This document shows positions 13,901 through 22,418 of a DNA stretch of 64,000 nucleotides, piece by piece. The notes under the pieces are model-generated. The model did no database searches and was not told the origin of the DNA. It was given only the letters and a program-made list of their open reading frames with translations. How positions within the stretch are numbered: the stretch's first letter is position 1; every line of letters begins with the position of its first letter. Location of the stretch: contig CM029366.1 of assembly GCA_017165825.1 (NCBI GenBank), positions 27,135,862 to 27,199,861 of the forward strand, given 5' to 3'. The DNA comes from Hepsetus odoe. Lineage: Eukaryota > Chordata > Actinopteri > Characiformes > Hepsetidae. The position numbers and the translations under genes were made by a program.

Positions 13901-15915
13901 GGAAAGATGCTTATTTTATGTTTTCTAAAATGACAGTCACTTGTTTGCTGCTATTAACGTATTACAAAATGAACATATACATTTGATGACAAAACATGTA
14001 AGATTTACATTTACGGCATTTAGCAGACGCTCTTATCCAGAGCAACTTCCATGTCCTAATTACAGGGACAGACCCCCCCTGGAGCAAGTTGGGGTTAAGG
14101 GTCTTGCTCAGGGACCCAGTGCTGGCAGTTGTAGAGGTGGGATTCAAACCTGGAACCGCTTGAGCCATAGGCAAGTACCCTACCACTAGACCACTGCCAC
14201 CCCTTTTTACCCAGATTTACCCAAACCTAGCCTTAAGAATGAAGCTGATATCCCATGACCTTCTTAAACCTTTCTAGGAAGAGAACTGAACAAAAATAAG
14301 AACTGAGTGACCCACTGAACAGAATGAGGAAAACCATCTACTTCTTTCACCACAATATTTAAATGGTTTTATTTTATAAATTAAAATATTATATTAAATA
14401 ATGCATACTTTCTGTTATTTACTGAATAAAAAATATTTTACCATTTAAAATGCCCAATCATATTACACAATGCACAGCTGAATCAGTAATATTAGTCATT
14501 AAAGCAGTTTAATTAAAACTGGAGTTTCATTTTTAATCACATAAAATTATCTAAGCTGATATTATTAGTTATTAATATTTTTCTTAAAATGAAACTACTG
14601 GTTCTTCAATCAGTCGAACGCTAGCACATATGCAGGCAATCTTAGCACTCACGATGTTGCGTCTGAGGCCTGTGAGAGGTATTCGGGCATGCAGAGGTGT
14701 TGATGAGAATTCCTTATGTACAGTGGACAGGTAGAGCCTTCGCTTCAGATGCCCTTGATCTGTAATGCTAACAGAAGCAAAGCAATGTTAACCACAGCAG
14801 CTGATTTGTGAAGCAAATAGGAAGCAAGTTAAATCAGTTTCCTCTGTTGGTTTGCTGGTGTGTGTGTGAGGGCTCATCTGTGAGTGTGTGAGAAGATTCC
14901 GTCTACATGCTAATTTGCATTCCCCACCTTTAGTGAATCTCATTTATCTTATAGCCCATGAGACGGGCTTTGGGGTAAGGCACTAAAATCATCTCATGAA
15001 CACGAGAAAACATTTCCCACTGAAGAAAAGACCCAGCAAAAGCAAAGTTAAACGAAATTACATCTATGTCATGGTCCATAGAATGAAATAGTGAATACAA
15101 TTTTCTCAAATAACATGACTGGCACTTGTGAACTATACCATTCTTTTATGACGACACGTACACAAGCTCAGTGGAGAAGTCTTTACCAAGAGGAACATTC
15201 ACCTGTAGGACCAGGAATCTCTGAATCAGGACAACTAGAGAAATGGGATACAGTTTCAAACTAGGCCAAGCAGAACAGAAAACAGATACATTATTGTGAG
15301 CGAATGGGCTTTCAACAATAAGATAGACGATAATAATAACTGCAAATGTAGTTTAGTTGCTTACTTTGTCACAATAAGCACTACTACTTTCAATACAGAA
15401 GATAAAATGAAAGTTTTTATTGGTGCAGGGCTGCCTTAACCTGGTTCTAAAAAAACTGAGACCAAAACTTTTTTATTTCCGTGGATCAACCCTGAAATAC
15501 AGAACAGGATATTACTGTACTCATGATATTACTGTACCCTTCAGACAGCACTTACGAGGAGTTTTGCCATCCTTCGGTAACTGCATCCTGTGTGTTTGAC
15601 TGCTGCCTTCAAGGCTGTAAACAAAGCCTTTCACTTCTTTATCAAATACCTATTTTTAACAGGAAAAAAACAGAGCAGCTGGTAAAATGAAATAGCACTT
15701 AATGCACTTTACATGTCCTTTTATTTGAGAGTTTCTGATAAAGCTCAGGGTGATGGAAAGAAGCAGTATGGTGGAAACATGCACAAAAACAGTTAAATAA
15801 CTGCAGTAAATATAATGCCTACTTTACTGATTGAAGGACCACTGAGTTTCCATTTTGCCACAGGGTCTTTTCCTTGGGCACTGAAGATCTCGACGATGGC
15901 ACCACCCTTGAACAT
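295..15915 (-). CDS. cfap20dc: cfap20dc (CFAP20 domain-containing protein, C3orf67 orthologue), spliced, 3' end outside window
   Basis: Spliced minus-strand gene. The predicted start MFKGGAIVEIFSAQGKDP and the pieces VKGFVYSLEGSSQTHRMQLP, LKRRLYLSTVHKEFSSTPLH, WCNLCIDLCSFTAELFRGAT and SSHIAFGSKVLGRPPLTARK match what I remember of vertebrate CFAP20DC in the right order. Roughly residues 1-180 form the CFAP20-like (DUF667) domain; the rest is low-complexity, rich in Ser, Arg and acidic residues. Coding exons: 15823-15915, 15556-15649, 15162-15234, 14653-14767, 12860-13013, 12467-12613, 10577-10756, 9747-9860, 9349-9501, possibly 5591-5611, 4906-5201, 295-627. Phases agree at every junction, giving about 591 codons before the edge. 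CFAP20 is an axonemal microtubule inner protein; a ciliary role for this relative is inferred from the shared domain. The stop codon lies left of base 1. Confidence 0.9.
1003..1800 (-). pseudogene. degenerate Tc1-like transposon
   Basis: Blocks such as TTGATTGGATTGAGACGTGG, GGGGAATTTGGAGGCCAAGT and GACACCCACATGACTGCCAG match a very common fish Tc1-like transposase gene read on the minus strand. The homology continues through ACACAGCCCCATACACAAAA to the conserved block around CTTGTGAAAGTTGCTCAGAT near 1775. Many indels break the frame. Terminal repeats were not recognised. It lies in the same orientation as cfap20dc. Confidence 0.75.
2152..2181. repeat. perfect 14-bp inverted repeat with 2-base loop
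   Basis: ATTATATAATGATT is followed after GT by its exact reverse complement AATCATTATATAAT. It could form a cruciform. It lies in an AT-rich intron and no linked element was recognised. Confidence 0.8.
4825..4902. repeat. (AG)39 dinucleotide microsatellite
   Basis: Uninterrupted AG repeat of 78 bases, preceded by GTGT-rich sequence. On the minus strand it is (CT)n starting four bases into a cfap20dc intron. Confidence 0.97.
4906..5201 (-). CDS. cfap20dc: cfap20dc coding exon, acidic segment
   Basis: Acceptor TTCTGCAG|ATCAGG and donor GAAGAG|GTACTC. It encodes QACSSETHRPLQFQSLSAPL, PQPCVQESYINDTIDTEPQL, TLGESEEEDGEDLYSFSS and RLEDDFIGSEDEE. The two acidic clusters frame a Lys/Arg-rich stretch, which suggests a disordered region. 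It is 296 bp, phase 1 in and 0 out. The intron that follows opens with a long CT repeat only four bases from the splice junction. Confidence 0.82.
5202..9348. other. cfap20dc intron sequence
   Basis: Apart from the candidate microexon at 5591-5611, no exon or classified repeat is seen. Two plus-strand open frames (7281-7556 and 7928-8320) lack recognisable motifs or homology and are treated as chance frames. An A-run lies at 7555-7568. Confidence 0.5.
5591..5611 (-). CDS. cfap20dc: candidate cfap20dc microexon (21 nt)
   Basis: A 21-base segment lies between acceptor ATGTTTTAG|GAGGAC and strong donor CTGCAA|GTAAGG. Its length is a multiple of three and its phase (1 to 1) fits between exon 9 and the exon at 4906-5201. 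It would add GGQHLPA. Skipping it also keeps frame, so it could be alternative or spurious; transcript data would decide. Confidence 0.45.
9349..9501 (-). CDS. cfap20dc: cfap20dc coding exon 9
   Basis: Acceptor TGTTGTTAG|GGAAAA and donor GGAG|GTAAGA. It encodes WKNGEILCLSQEGDESSP, RDSQHIVQPACSDGVEQDP and SGDHDVPGELLCRGG, an acidic, Ser-rich segment. It is 153 bp, phase 1 to 1. It is called from frame, phase and hydrophilic composition. Confidence 0.75.
9747..9860 (-). CDS. cfap20dc: cfap20dc coding exon 8
   Basis: Acceptor GATCACAG|GCAGAA and consensus donor AGAT|GTGAGT. It encodes GRIDHLQPRPPTERSSSERA then RSRRSQQIYSAGRESSMR, a basic Arg/Ser-rich linker. It is 114 bp, phase 1 to 1. It is supported by splice signals and phase; I cannot confirm homology residue by residue. 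Confidence 0.75.
10577..10756 (-). CDS. cfap20dc: cfap20dc coding exon 7
   Basis: Acceptor CTGCTAG|AGAGAGC and donor TCAG|GTAAAT. It encodes ERASTGRAATARGPRTQE, SSHIAFGSKVLGRPPLTARK and SSSSVNGAEPRAKTDS. The HIAFGSKVLG.PPL core is the recognisable family motif in the post-domain region; the rest is Ser/Arg-rich and probably disordered. It is 180 bp, phase 1 to 1. Confidence 0.85.
11061..11305 (-). mobile_element. SINE, group A (RTE-like tail), with 12-bp target duplication
   Basis: On the minus strand it starts GGGGCAGTGGTGGCCTAGAG, with A-box-like TGGCCTAGAGG and B-box-like GGTTCGAACCCC. It then has the V-SINE-like core TACCCTTGAGCAAGGTGCC and a tail ending in GACAAGCGGCAGAAAATGG with ATGG-type repeats. 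The direct repeat TCATTTGTTAAT flanks it at 11049-11060 and 11306-11317. It sits in the cfap20dc intron between exons 6 and 7, in the sense orientation. Confidence 0.92.
12467..12613 (-). CDS. cfap20dc: cfap20dc coding exon 6
   Basis: Acceptor TTCCCTCCAG|ATCTTT and donor TCTG|GTTAGT. It encodes DLYDGRTGPKEEIPKSCQF, LPDVQHITQLVNMEKLG and EAEVRSVPVNPES. The PRSCQL..DVPQVTQLLNM-like segment of the human protein is recognisable. It is 147 bp, phase 1 in and 1 out. Confidence 0.88.
12860..13013 (-). CDS. cfap20dc: cfap20dc coding exon 5, followed by a GC donor
   Basis: Acceptor TTTACACAG|TGG. It encodes WCNLCIDLCSFTAELFRGAT, FLSLDGIIISACCKIKRIFT and MRAEPADHVDR, the last part of the CFAP20-like domain. 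The only join that keeps frame with exon 6 uses AGAG|GCAAGT, a textbook GC donor. The nearest GT, four bases downstream, would shift exon 6 out of frame. Confidence 0.9.
13279..13365 (+). mobile_element. SINE head fragment
   Basis: GGGGCAGCAGTGGTCTAGTT and a diverged B-box region (GAGTTTAAATCCC) match the tRNA-like head of the SINEs in this window. The core and tail are absent. It lies just upstream of a complete group A copy. Confidence 0.6.
13479..13715 (+). mobile_element. SINE, group A, with 12-bp target duplication
   Basis: Begins AGGGGCAGTGGTGGCCTAGT, with B box GGTTCAAACCCC and core TACCCTTGAGCAAGGCGCC. The tail GGCGACCTGTCCAGGGTGTG ends in GACTGACTGACTG repeats. AATATCTATCTC flanks it exactly at 13467-13478 and 13716-13727. 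It is antisense to cfap20dc, in the intron between exons 4 and 5. Confidence 0.92.
13719..13750. repeat. 12-bp perfect inverted repeat at the SINE target site
   Basis: ATCTATCTCTCT and AGAGAGATAGAT are exact reverse complements with an 8-base loop. The left arm overlaps the target-site duplication of the SINE at 13479-13715. Confidence 0.8.
13999..14204 (-). mobile_element. V-SINE (group C, L2-type tail)
   Basis: On the minus strand it starts GGGGTGGCAGTGGTCTAGTG with B-box-like GGTTTGAATCCC. The core GTCCCTGAGCAAGACCCTTA follows. The tail CTCTGGATAAGAGCGTCTGC, TAAATGCCGTAAATG is the well-known V-SINE 3' end shared with L2-type LINEs. It lies in the cfap20dc intron between exons 4 and 5. Confidence 0.88.
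14653..14767 (-). CDS. cfap20dc: cfap20dc coding exon 4
   Basis: Acceptor CTGTTAG|CATTAC and consensus donor ATC|GTGAGT. It encodes ITDQGHLKRRLYLSTVHKE then FSSTPLHARIPLTGLRRNI. The segment RRLYLSTVHKE is among the best conserved in the family. It is 115 bp and ends in phase 0. Confidence 0.92.
15162..15234 (-). CDS. cfap20dc: cfap20dc coding exon 3
   Basis: Acceptor CTCTAG|TTGTCC. It encodes LVLIQRFLVLQVNVPLGKDF then STEL, the hydrophobic strand pair of the domain. An internal CAG|GTGAAT resembles a donor, but the frame stays open and protein-like to the used donor CTTGT|GTACGTG. That donor leaves the two bases GT, which complete a Val codon with the C that opens exon 4. Confidence 0.85.
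15556..15649 (-). CDS. cfap20dc: cfap20dc coding exon 2
   Basis: Acceptor AATAG|GTATTT and strong donor CCTC|GTAAGT. It encodes VFDKEVKGFVYSLEGSS then QTHRMQLPKDGKTP, a conserved part of the CFAP20-like domain. It is 94 bp and ends in phase 1. It is too short to stand out as an open frame on its own; its place was found from the expected protein order. Confidence 0.9.
15823..15915 (-). CDS. cfap20dc: cfap20dc coding exon 1 (residues 1-31)
   Basis: Reads MFKGGAIVEIFSAQGKDP then VAKWKLSGPSISK. The start ATG (complement of 15913-15915) is the first in a frame that continues into the CFAP20-like domain. The donor is AAA|GTAGGC and the exon ends in phase 0. A longer open frame over the same bases (15819-16058) is a shadow in another frame. 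The N terminus is a few residues shorter than I recall for the human protein. Confidence 0.9.
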
Positions 15916-16199
15916 ATCAAGAACAGACACACATGCTCATCCTGCACAAGCACCTGATCGCCATTACAACTCCACAGAGATGCCCTTATACCTGAAACTC
16001 GTTCCTGAACATGTTTCCAGCGGTTCCTAGCCTCTTTAAACTGCAGAAAATATAACACAAGTAATCAGATATGTTACCGTTTTGGCATCTTTTAAGTGTG
16101 TAATTGCAGTTTGACGGCTAGTTAGCTAGCCAGTTAGCTACCATTACTACAGACCTATCGAGGCTGCTAACATTAACTAGCTTGCCAAGCGGAAAAGGG

Positions 16200-16480
16200 G
16201 GGCAAAAAGGGCAGCGGGCCTCCCCAGCACTGTCAGGAGGTGTTATAACGGTGCCTTTTAGCTTCGTTTGACACTCTGTTTACTTGAAACTCAAAACCGT
16301 TTTTAAAAATCGAATTATTTTTTAAAAATTTGACACCAAAACGCGCCCATGAACCTGAAAGCTCCCAGCGCGTCCTTAGCAACGGGTCGTAACTATAGCA
16401 ACGGGACTCTAACAGGGGAGGCGTGGACAGACGGAACTGATGCTCACTGTTAAAATCAGGCTGCACTGTACGTTTCCAGG
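16200..16480 (-). promoter_or_regulatory. putative cfap20dc promoter region
   Basis: This stretch lies 285-565 bases upstream of the start codon and is the only CpG-rich patch nearby (AACGCGCCC, AGCGCGTCC, CAACGGGTCGT, GGCGTGG). It contains an X-box-like motif. No clear TATA box sits at a useful place. Its role as core promoter is inferred from position, CpG content and the motif. Confidence 0.5.
16389..16402 (-). promoter_or_regulatory. X-box-like RFX site
   Basis: On the minus strand this reads GTTGCTATAGTTAC, two half-sites GTTGCT and AGTTAC separated by AT. Each half differs by one base from the RFX X-box consensus GTNRCC-N(0-3)-RGYAAC. A further half-site, AGCAAC on plus, lies at 16378-16383. 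X-boxes are known RFX sites in promoters of ciliary genes, which fits cfap20dc. Confidence 0.5.
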
Positions 16481-16499
16481 TGCTGGGAAATCTGGATGT

Positions 16500-17965
16500 G
16501 AGTAATAACTGTGCATTTACTCAGATGTAATGAACGTATTTCAGATGGTTACACTCTGATGCAATAATGGAGCTCCAACTGTGAGGAAAGGCTATTTTAT
16601 GGACCCCTAGCTGCTTCTGCCCATCGGAGAGATGGTACACGAACAATATGCAGATGAGGAAGGACATTGTATTTTATGATTATTTATATTATATATTATT
16701 ATAACTTTATATAAGTTTATATATATTTTTTTAACTTATATATAGTTTATAACTTATTTATTACTATTTACTGTGTATATGGTTATCTTTCCTTATCTTT
16801 CCTGTCTTCCTGTCTTTTTATTCTTTATTTCTTTATTGCTACATTTTTTCTTGCCATGTAAATATGTATATGTATATATAGCTCATGTATAGCTCTTGTA
16901 TATGGATGTCCTCATTCTTATATTTTTCTTTACATATATCTTTCTATGTTCCTTCTGTCTTTCTTGATAAAGAACCCTGTAACACCCGAATTTCCCATTC
17001 GTGGGATAATAAAAGATTATTCTATTCTATTCTATTCTATTCTATTCTATTCTATTATCTCTTCTCAACCTTTTCTTGCTGGTGCAGTTTCTCCTTAGGC
17101 ATTCTTTATTATGCGTAATCTTCAACAGAACAAAAACTTCTGCTCTATTGCATCTTCCTATTTAAAGCTGTTTTTCTTCGTTTAACCACCCCTGTTTTTT
17201 AATCTTTTCATTTTTATCATTGTTTTTATGAGGTTGCAGGGCTGTTTTCATAAAAGCATCAGCACACAACTTAATAAAATAGTTTGTTTAAAGTAGTCTT
17301 CAAATTTTCACTTGCAGCAGTGTCCCGAGATTCAGAAAATGAAAGGCTGTTTTAATAATGTAGAAATTAGACTGTTTTTGGAGCTCTGCACCCCTTTAGC
17401 CAATTAGCATTCAATGAGCAGTGTGCAAAAATGAATTATTATCAGTTTGTATGTGTGATCATTTGAAGAGCAGAGCGTGTCCTGCATTTGCATGAAACAA
17501 AGGTTTAGTAGGTACTTTGAGCAGATGGTGGGTCTTTTTATGCTTCTCAATACTAATGATGCCGCAGCTACAAACTATTTTCCAAATTGGATTTGGGAAG
17601 CTTTTTAATAAGTCTATTACTAAGCAATGTAAATGAAGTTTGCTGCCACTGAAGGTCAAATATGTAATCTGATGGAAGCATGCACTTTCTGTTATTTTCT
17701 CAGTAGAAAATTGCACTGCACATGCATTTGCGTGTCTATTTTAGTCCTTTCTTAACTACACACATAATTTATTACATTACATTTTATTCCGATACAACAA
17801 ACTAACAAATCAACGAATGAACTAACAGAAAAATGTACAAATTAATCAAGTTACTAACTAAAGAACAATAAAACTAAGTATATGCTACCAAAAATATACT
17901 AACTAACAAGTGAATGAACTAAATTAATAAGCTAATTAAAGAAACGAAGAAACTGCACTAATCCA
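16500..17965. other. non-coding stretch with a retroelement 3' tail
   Basis: The stretch 16900-17057 ends in TTTCCCATTCGTGGGATAAT followed by a (TCTAT)n repeat, as in the 3' ends of fish non-LTR elements. No coding sequence or other classified repeat is seen from 17060 to 17965. Confidence 0.45.
17018..17057. repeat. (TCTAT)n microsatellite, likely a retroelement tail
   Basis: About eight copies of TCTAT follow GGGATAATAAAAGATTAT. The position and unit resemble the tandem tail of a fish LINE or SINE rather than a free microsatellite. Confidence 0.8.
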
Positions 17966-18506
17966 CTGAAACATTACAGCCACTGGATAATAATAACCAC
18001 TGAAAAATAATCGTGCTTTAATGGTGCCTGCCAAGGGCTTATATATTAGGCATTGACTTTACAGTCAGTTCTTGAAGAAAAGGAAAGCAGGAAAAATGGA
18101 CAAGCATTAGGATCTGAGCAACTTTGGTAATGGCCCAATTGTAATGGCTAGAGGACTGAGTTAGATCACATCTAGGATGGCAGGTCACAGACTGGTCAAG
18201 CTACCCATGCCGACCCCTGTTCCCACTGAATTTGCCTACAATGCTACATCGGAACATCACCATGAAAGAAGGTGGAGTGGGCTGGTTTTCATGTGTCTGT
18301 GTGTTTCTCATCTGGGAAAAAATGGCACCAAGATGCACTATGGGAAGAAGGCAAGACTTCTCTTTGAAATTTCCTAATGGTAGTGGTCTCTTTCACCTGA
18401 CCATCCATCTGCATTTGCTACTGAGTAGTGTTTAGTGGGAAAGAGTTAATGGTGTTGGTGTAGTCTCCAAAGTAACTCATTAAAATAAGTTGTTTCAAGT
18501 ATGTGG

Positions 18507-18840
18507 AAAGTGGTGACCTTGTGCTTAGGGACCAGGCCCCATAATCAGATGTTTGTGGCTCTGAGTACCAAACCAGAAGGTTTCCTGAAATTACCCTTGA
18601 GCAAGGTACCGACCCCATCACTGCTCCCCAGGCACTTTAAATAGCTGCCCCCTGCTGCATGGCGTGCATGGTGAAAAAGGTTGAATTTCGTTGTGGTTCA
18701 CTGTGTGCTGTGCTGTGTTTCACAATGACACGAATGGTCACTTTCACTTTCAGATGGCTGCCCCCTGCCACACAGTGTGTGTATGAGATAAATGCAGCGA
18801 ATTAATTTTGTTGTGGTTCACTGTATGTTGTGGAGCCCTG
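18507..18840 (+). mobile_element. SINE, group B, with partly repeated tail
   Basis: Diverged head, then TACCCTTGAGCAAGGTACCG, ATCACTGCTCCCCAGGCAC, ATAGCTGCCCCCTGCTG and TTTCGTTGTGGTTCACTGTG, ending in GGTCACTTTCACTTT. From 18752 the tail block (GGCTGCCCCCTGC to GTGGTTCACTGT) occurs again, so the 3' part is partly duplicated. It lies inside the Tc1-like element. Confidence 0.8.
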
Positions 18841-18854
18841 TATGTTTTTGTTGC

Positions 18855-19104
18855 GGGGCAGTGGTGGCCTAGTGGTTAGGGCGTCAGCCACATGATCAGA
18901 GGATCGGGGGTTCGAACCCCTTCCCAATGGGTTGCCCTGAGGTACCCTTGAGCGAGGTGCCGTCCCCGTCCCGCTCCTCCCTGCGATGGGCTGGCGACCT
19001 GTCCAGGGTGCGTCCCCCGTCCTCGCCCTGTGTGCGCTGGGTTGGACACCAGCACTCCCCCGCAACCCCGTTTGGGACAAGCGGCAGATAATGGATGGAT
19101 GGAC
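18855..19104 (+). mobile_element. SINE, group A, with near-perfect target duplication
   Basis: Starts GGGGCAGTGGTGGCCTAGTG, with B box GGTTCGAACCCC, and ends GACAAGCGGCAGATAATGG with ATGG repeats. It is flanked by GTTTTTGTTGC (18844-18854) and GTTTTTTGTTGC (19105-19116), which differ by one T in the run. It inserted next to the group B tail inside the Tc1-like element. Open frames within it are translation shadows of the repeat. Confidence 0.9.
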
Positions 19105-19310
19105 GTTTTTTGTTGCAACATACTGGTCTCTTTTCTGGAGGCCCCTCCTTACTGGGCGTACTGGATTTAAAGGATGTGCTGCTAATATGTGAAGCCAGAT
19201 ACCACAACACACCTTCAGAGGTCCTGTGGAGTTCATTTCAAGACAGATCAGAACTGTTTTGGTAGCATTTTGACAGATGACTTTAATAATATGGCTGATC
19301 TGTGTAATTG

Positions 19311-20129
19311 CACAATCATGACACTTTTAAAAAAATCCAAACCACTGAGAAAACTCTTAAACTGAGAAAAGACTGGAACATTTTCACTTCCATAAATTTC
19401 ACTGATTGGTTTTATCGTTTTGATGTGTTAGCTGCTATTACGCTCAGCAAACCAAAGGCTTTCTAAAGTGAAAATGAAAAAAAGTTTTGAATATTTTTCA
19501 TAATTTGTCATTTTACACCATGGGATCTCATAAGGTGAAGATGAAAGACAGCCTTTTAATGTCTGCTTTGTTAGGCAGCCGACATGTCGTTAAAGCGTTC
19601 CAATTAGCCAAACACATAAACACATTTCCTCAAAAAGTCTTTGAAATTTACCCAATTACAGTAATAGTGCCAGACCCCCTAATGTATTAGGATGATTTAC
19701 CGCATTCACTACTTTATAGCATATTTTTGAAACTGTAGGCAGGCAGGAAATAAACAAGGGTTCCCTCAGATTCATGTTATGAGTCATGTTAAGAGTTATG
19801 ACTCTTGACATATAATAGTATAGAATATTGCAGCACAACATCGGAGAATAGGAAAGTAGCATAATAAAGGCATATTATTGATACATTATTTTCAATCTCT
19901 AAACCTGTTTTTTACAGTAATAATCACCAACTTTCTCTTTGCTCTGTACGGTTTAGAGCACCTGCACACTCTAGATCATGTGAACATTAGGGATTAGTGA
20001 ATAATGTTCAGTGTGAGCTCTGAGTGTACACCATAGTGTAGGGTTGTTATTCATAACAAGTTATATACATTGGTATAAATGTTAGCGCAGTTGTCAAAAA
20101 GCAAGTTCCGGGATGTATTGCTGGAATTT
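19311..20129. other. stretch without recognised features
   Basis: AT-rich; no supported exon and no classified repeat was seen. Confidence 0.4.
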
Positions 20130-20372
20130 TTTGTTTCTGCCAGGAGTTTAGATTTTCTTCCTACACTCCAGTGACATGTATGTCAGTTGAGTTGGAGATG
20201 CTTAATTGCCCATAGGTGTGACTATGCGTGAATGTGTGTGTCCAATGTGATTAAATGGCAACCTCTCCAGGGTTTCTCTGTCTTTTGCCCTGGGATAGAT
20301 TCTAGCAGCCCTCACTACCCTGGTTAAGCAGCAAAGATAATGGATAGATGGATGGATGGATGAATGGATATC
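20130..20372 (+). mobile_element. old RTE (Rex3-like) LINE 3' tail
   Basis: TTCCTACACTCCAGTGACAT, TTAATTGCCCATAGGTGTGA and CTCTCCAGGGTTTCTCTGTC lead to AAGCAGCAAAGATAATGG and ATGG repeats. This is the usual layout of fish RTE LINE 3' UTRs. No coding part remains. Confidence 0.65.
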
Positions 20373-21150
20373 GGCTGAGTCTCTTTGATGGTGCCTTTGA
20401 ATAATTTACACATTGAGAGCAGATTTTAGAGCCCCAAGCAAATGCCGATTTGCCTCTGATCTGAGGCTTTTGTCGCCAACTTCAAAACCTGGCAAGTGCA
20501 AAATCAGTATTAACATGTTATGTGACTCTGAAGTTTAATAATATCACAGTCAAAGTTTAATCAACTGGAAAAAAATACATGATTAATATCCCGTTGTACA
20601 TCTATAAGTTTTTATATTGTCATCTAGCAGAGACAAAGTTTTAGTGTTGATGAGGACCTCAGTGCTACTGCTGCAATAGAAGCATGCCATAGAAGCCCCA
20701 TGACATCCTCCTAGAGGCAATAAGGAAGCATACACCTTGTGTTTAGCAGGTTATTGAAACAGATTTCTTAATGAAACCAATAATAAATAAGGATGCTGTT
20801 GAACTCTCCAAATCATTCCAGCATGTTTGTTCCCAAATGATGCCACACTGAGGAAAGCTGTTTTTCTCAGCACCTTGCTGCATATGCACCAACTGCTAAT
20901 AAAGTGCAAATTATTCACTGACAAACAAGCAGACAACTTTTTTTTTTTAGTTTAACAGATAGGCGAGTGGTCCAGAAGGGAGACAAGTCCCTTGGAGAAA
21001 TTAATCATTTCCCAGCCTGACAGGAGTGTGAATGGCCCTATCACCCTCTGTGAAATCTTTCAAAGCTTGTTACAGACATTTTCCCACGGACAAAAAGAAA
21101 TTTAAAGTTACACTTTATGTTCATTTTACATTAAAGATATAACTAACTAA

Positions 21151-21179
21151 ATCTATCTTTCTATCTATCTATCTATCTA

Positions 21180-21232
<53 letters not shown>

Positions 21233-21237
21233 TTTTT

Positions 21238-21277
<40 letters not shown>
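21151..21277. repeat. compound microsatellite (TATC)n-(TA)n-(TG)n
   Basis: CTAT repeats run into about 20 TA units, then a short spacer (GTTTTTTGGT) and about 18 GT units. It borders nothing recognisable on its left; a SINE begins 110 bases to its right. Confidence 0.93.
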
Positions 21278-21279
<2 letters not shown>

Positions 21280-21384
21280 AAGTCCATACAATCATCAGAA
21301 CAAAAAATAAATAGTCATTTAGTTAAAAGAGCTTATATGCTCTGGTGATTTTTGTTGAAGAGTCAGTTATTGAAGCAGTTAGTT

Positions 21385-21580
21385 ACTGGGGCAGTGGTGT
21401 CCTAGTAATTAGGGACTAGGTCCCATGAGTGGAGGATTGCATGTTTGAATACCAAGACCAATATGCAACCTTGTGTTACCCTTGAGCAAGGTACCAATAT
21501 CGCTTGCAGGGCACTGGATGTATGACTGCCCCCTGCTGTGTGTATGGGTCAAAACATTTTTCTACTGTGTGCTAACAATG
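21385..21580 (+). mobile_element. SINE, group B, diverged
   Basis: GGGGCAGTGGTGTCCTAGTA head, core TACCCTTGAGCAAGGTACCA, then GGGCACTGGATGTATGACTG and CCCCTGCTGTGTG. The 3' end is worn. It lies directly before a Tc1-like copy. Confidence 0.75.
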
Positions 21581-21589
21581 AATAACAGT

Positions 21590-22374
21590 CCCTTTTTTAA
21601 AAAAAGCATGTTGGAAAGAGGAAAAATTTGCAAGCTAAAGGATCTGAGTGAATATGACAAGGGCAAAATTATAAGGCTAGAATACTGAGTGGATAAGAGC
21701 ATCTTCAAAATGACTTGTCTCCTGGTATGTTCACAGCATGCAGTGGTTAGTGCTTACCAAAAGTGATCCAAAGAGGCACATGACAGTATTATGGTTACCC
21801 AAGGTTCATTATTCTGGTCCAGCAGAGGAGCTACTGTCTCACAAATTGTTGAAAAATGTTCATGCTGGCTGTGATACTAGAGTTGTAAGAACATGTAGCC
21901 TTTTTCCAGCAACAGGAAACTGGGTTCTCTCTGCAGAGCCAATCCCAACACCTATCCACCATCAAAAGCCTCCACAGCAGGGAAGGTGGACTGGTCTGAA
22001 GAAATATGATTTCTTGTACCTCCTGTGAATGGTTAGGGGCATACGCATTACTTATCTAAGAAAGAGACAGTACAAGGATGCAGTATGATAAGAACAAAAG
22101 GCAGTGTAGGCAATGTGATGCTCTGGGCAATGTAGTGCTGAGAAATGTACTTTGTCATGTACCACCTAGCTCAATACTATTATAGATGAATGCACCTCTA
22201 CATAGCAAGAGTGTTCTCTCTAACGGTCCCCTTTCAGCAGAACAATGAGCCCTGAAACACTGCAGTTTGTTTTGAAATGGTTTAAGCAGTATGGGAAAGA
22301 GTTAGATGTAATTCACATGGCCTCTACATTGCCCAGGTAGAGGTCAGATTGAGCATCTGTGGAATGTGCCGGGC

Positions 22375-22385
<11 letters not shown>
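21590..22385 (+). pseudogene. degenerate Tc1-like transposon
   Basis: Same family as 17970-19310: GGATCTGAGTGAATATGACA, GGCTAGAATACTGAGTGG, GAGGAGCTACTGTCTCACAA, GATGCTCTGGGCAATGTAGT and TTGAGCATCTGTGGAATGTG appear in transposase order. Stops and indels are frequent. The 3' end is cut at an (AC)n repeat. Confidence 0.8.
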
Positions 22386-22413
<28 letters not shown>

Positions 22414-22418
22414 ACACA
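22376..22418. repeat. (AC)n microsatellite
   Basis: About 20 AC units with one CT interruption, directly after the truncated Tc1-like copy. Confidence 0.95.

Larger units (their letters stand above)
17970..19310 (+). pseudogene. degenerate Tc1-like transposon interrupted by two SINEs
   Basis: The left part (about 17970-18395) matches the fish Tc1-like transposase gene: AGCAGGAAAAATGGACAAGC, TACCCATGCCGACCCCTGTT and GCACTATGGGAAGAAGGCAA. The right part (about 19130-19310) carries the 3' end: CCAGATACCACAACACACCT, TCAGAGGTCCTGTGGAGTTC and GGCTGATCTGTG. Between them lie a group B and a group A SINE, and part of the transposase gene is missing. The frame is broken, so it is inactive. Confidence 0.75.

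Noticed and set aside
14001..14220. AGATTTAC on both sides of the V-SINE as a target duplication
   Set aside because: The right copy is separated from the SINE head by extra bases and the motif resembles the V-SINE tail itself, so coincidence is likely.
15819..16058. 79-codon minus-strand frame over cfap20dc exon 1
   Set aside because: A shadow frame; the real exon uses another frame that matches the family N terminus.
18802..19236. Several overlapping frames of up to 144 codons with Arg/Pro-rich translations
   Set aside because: They lie within a group A SINE and its flanks; GC-rich SINE sequence is often open in several frames.
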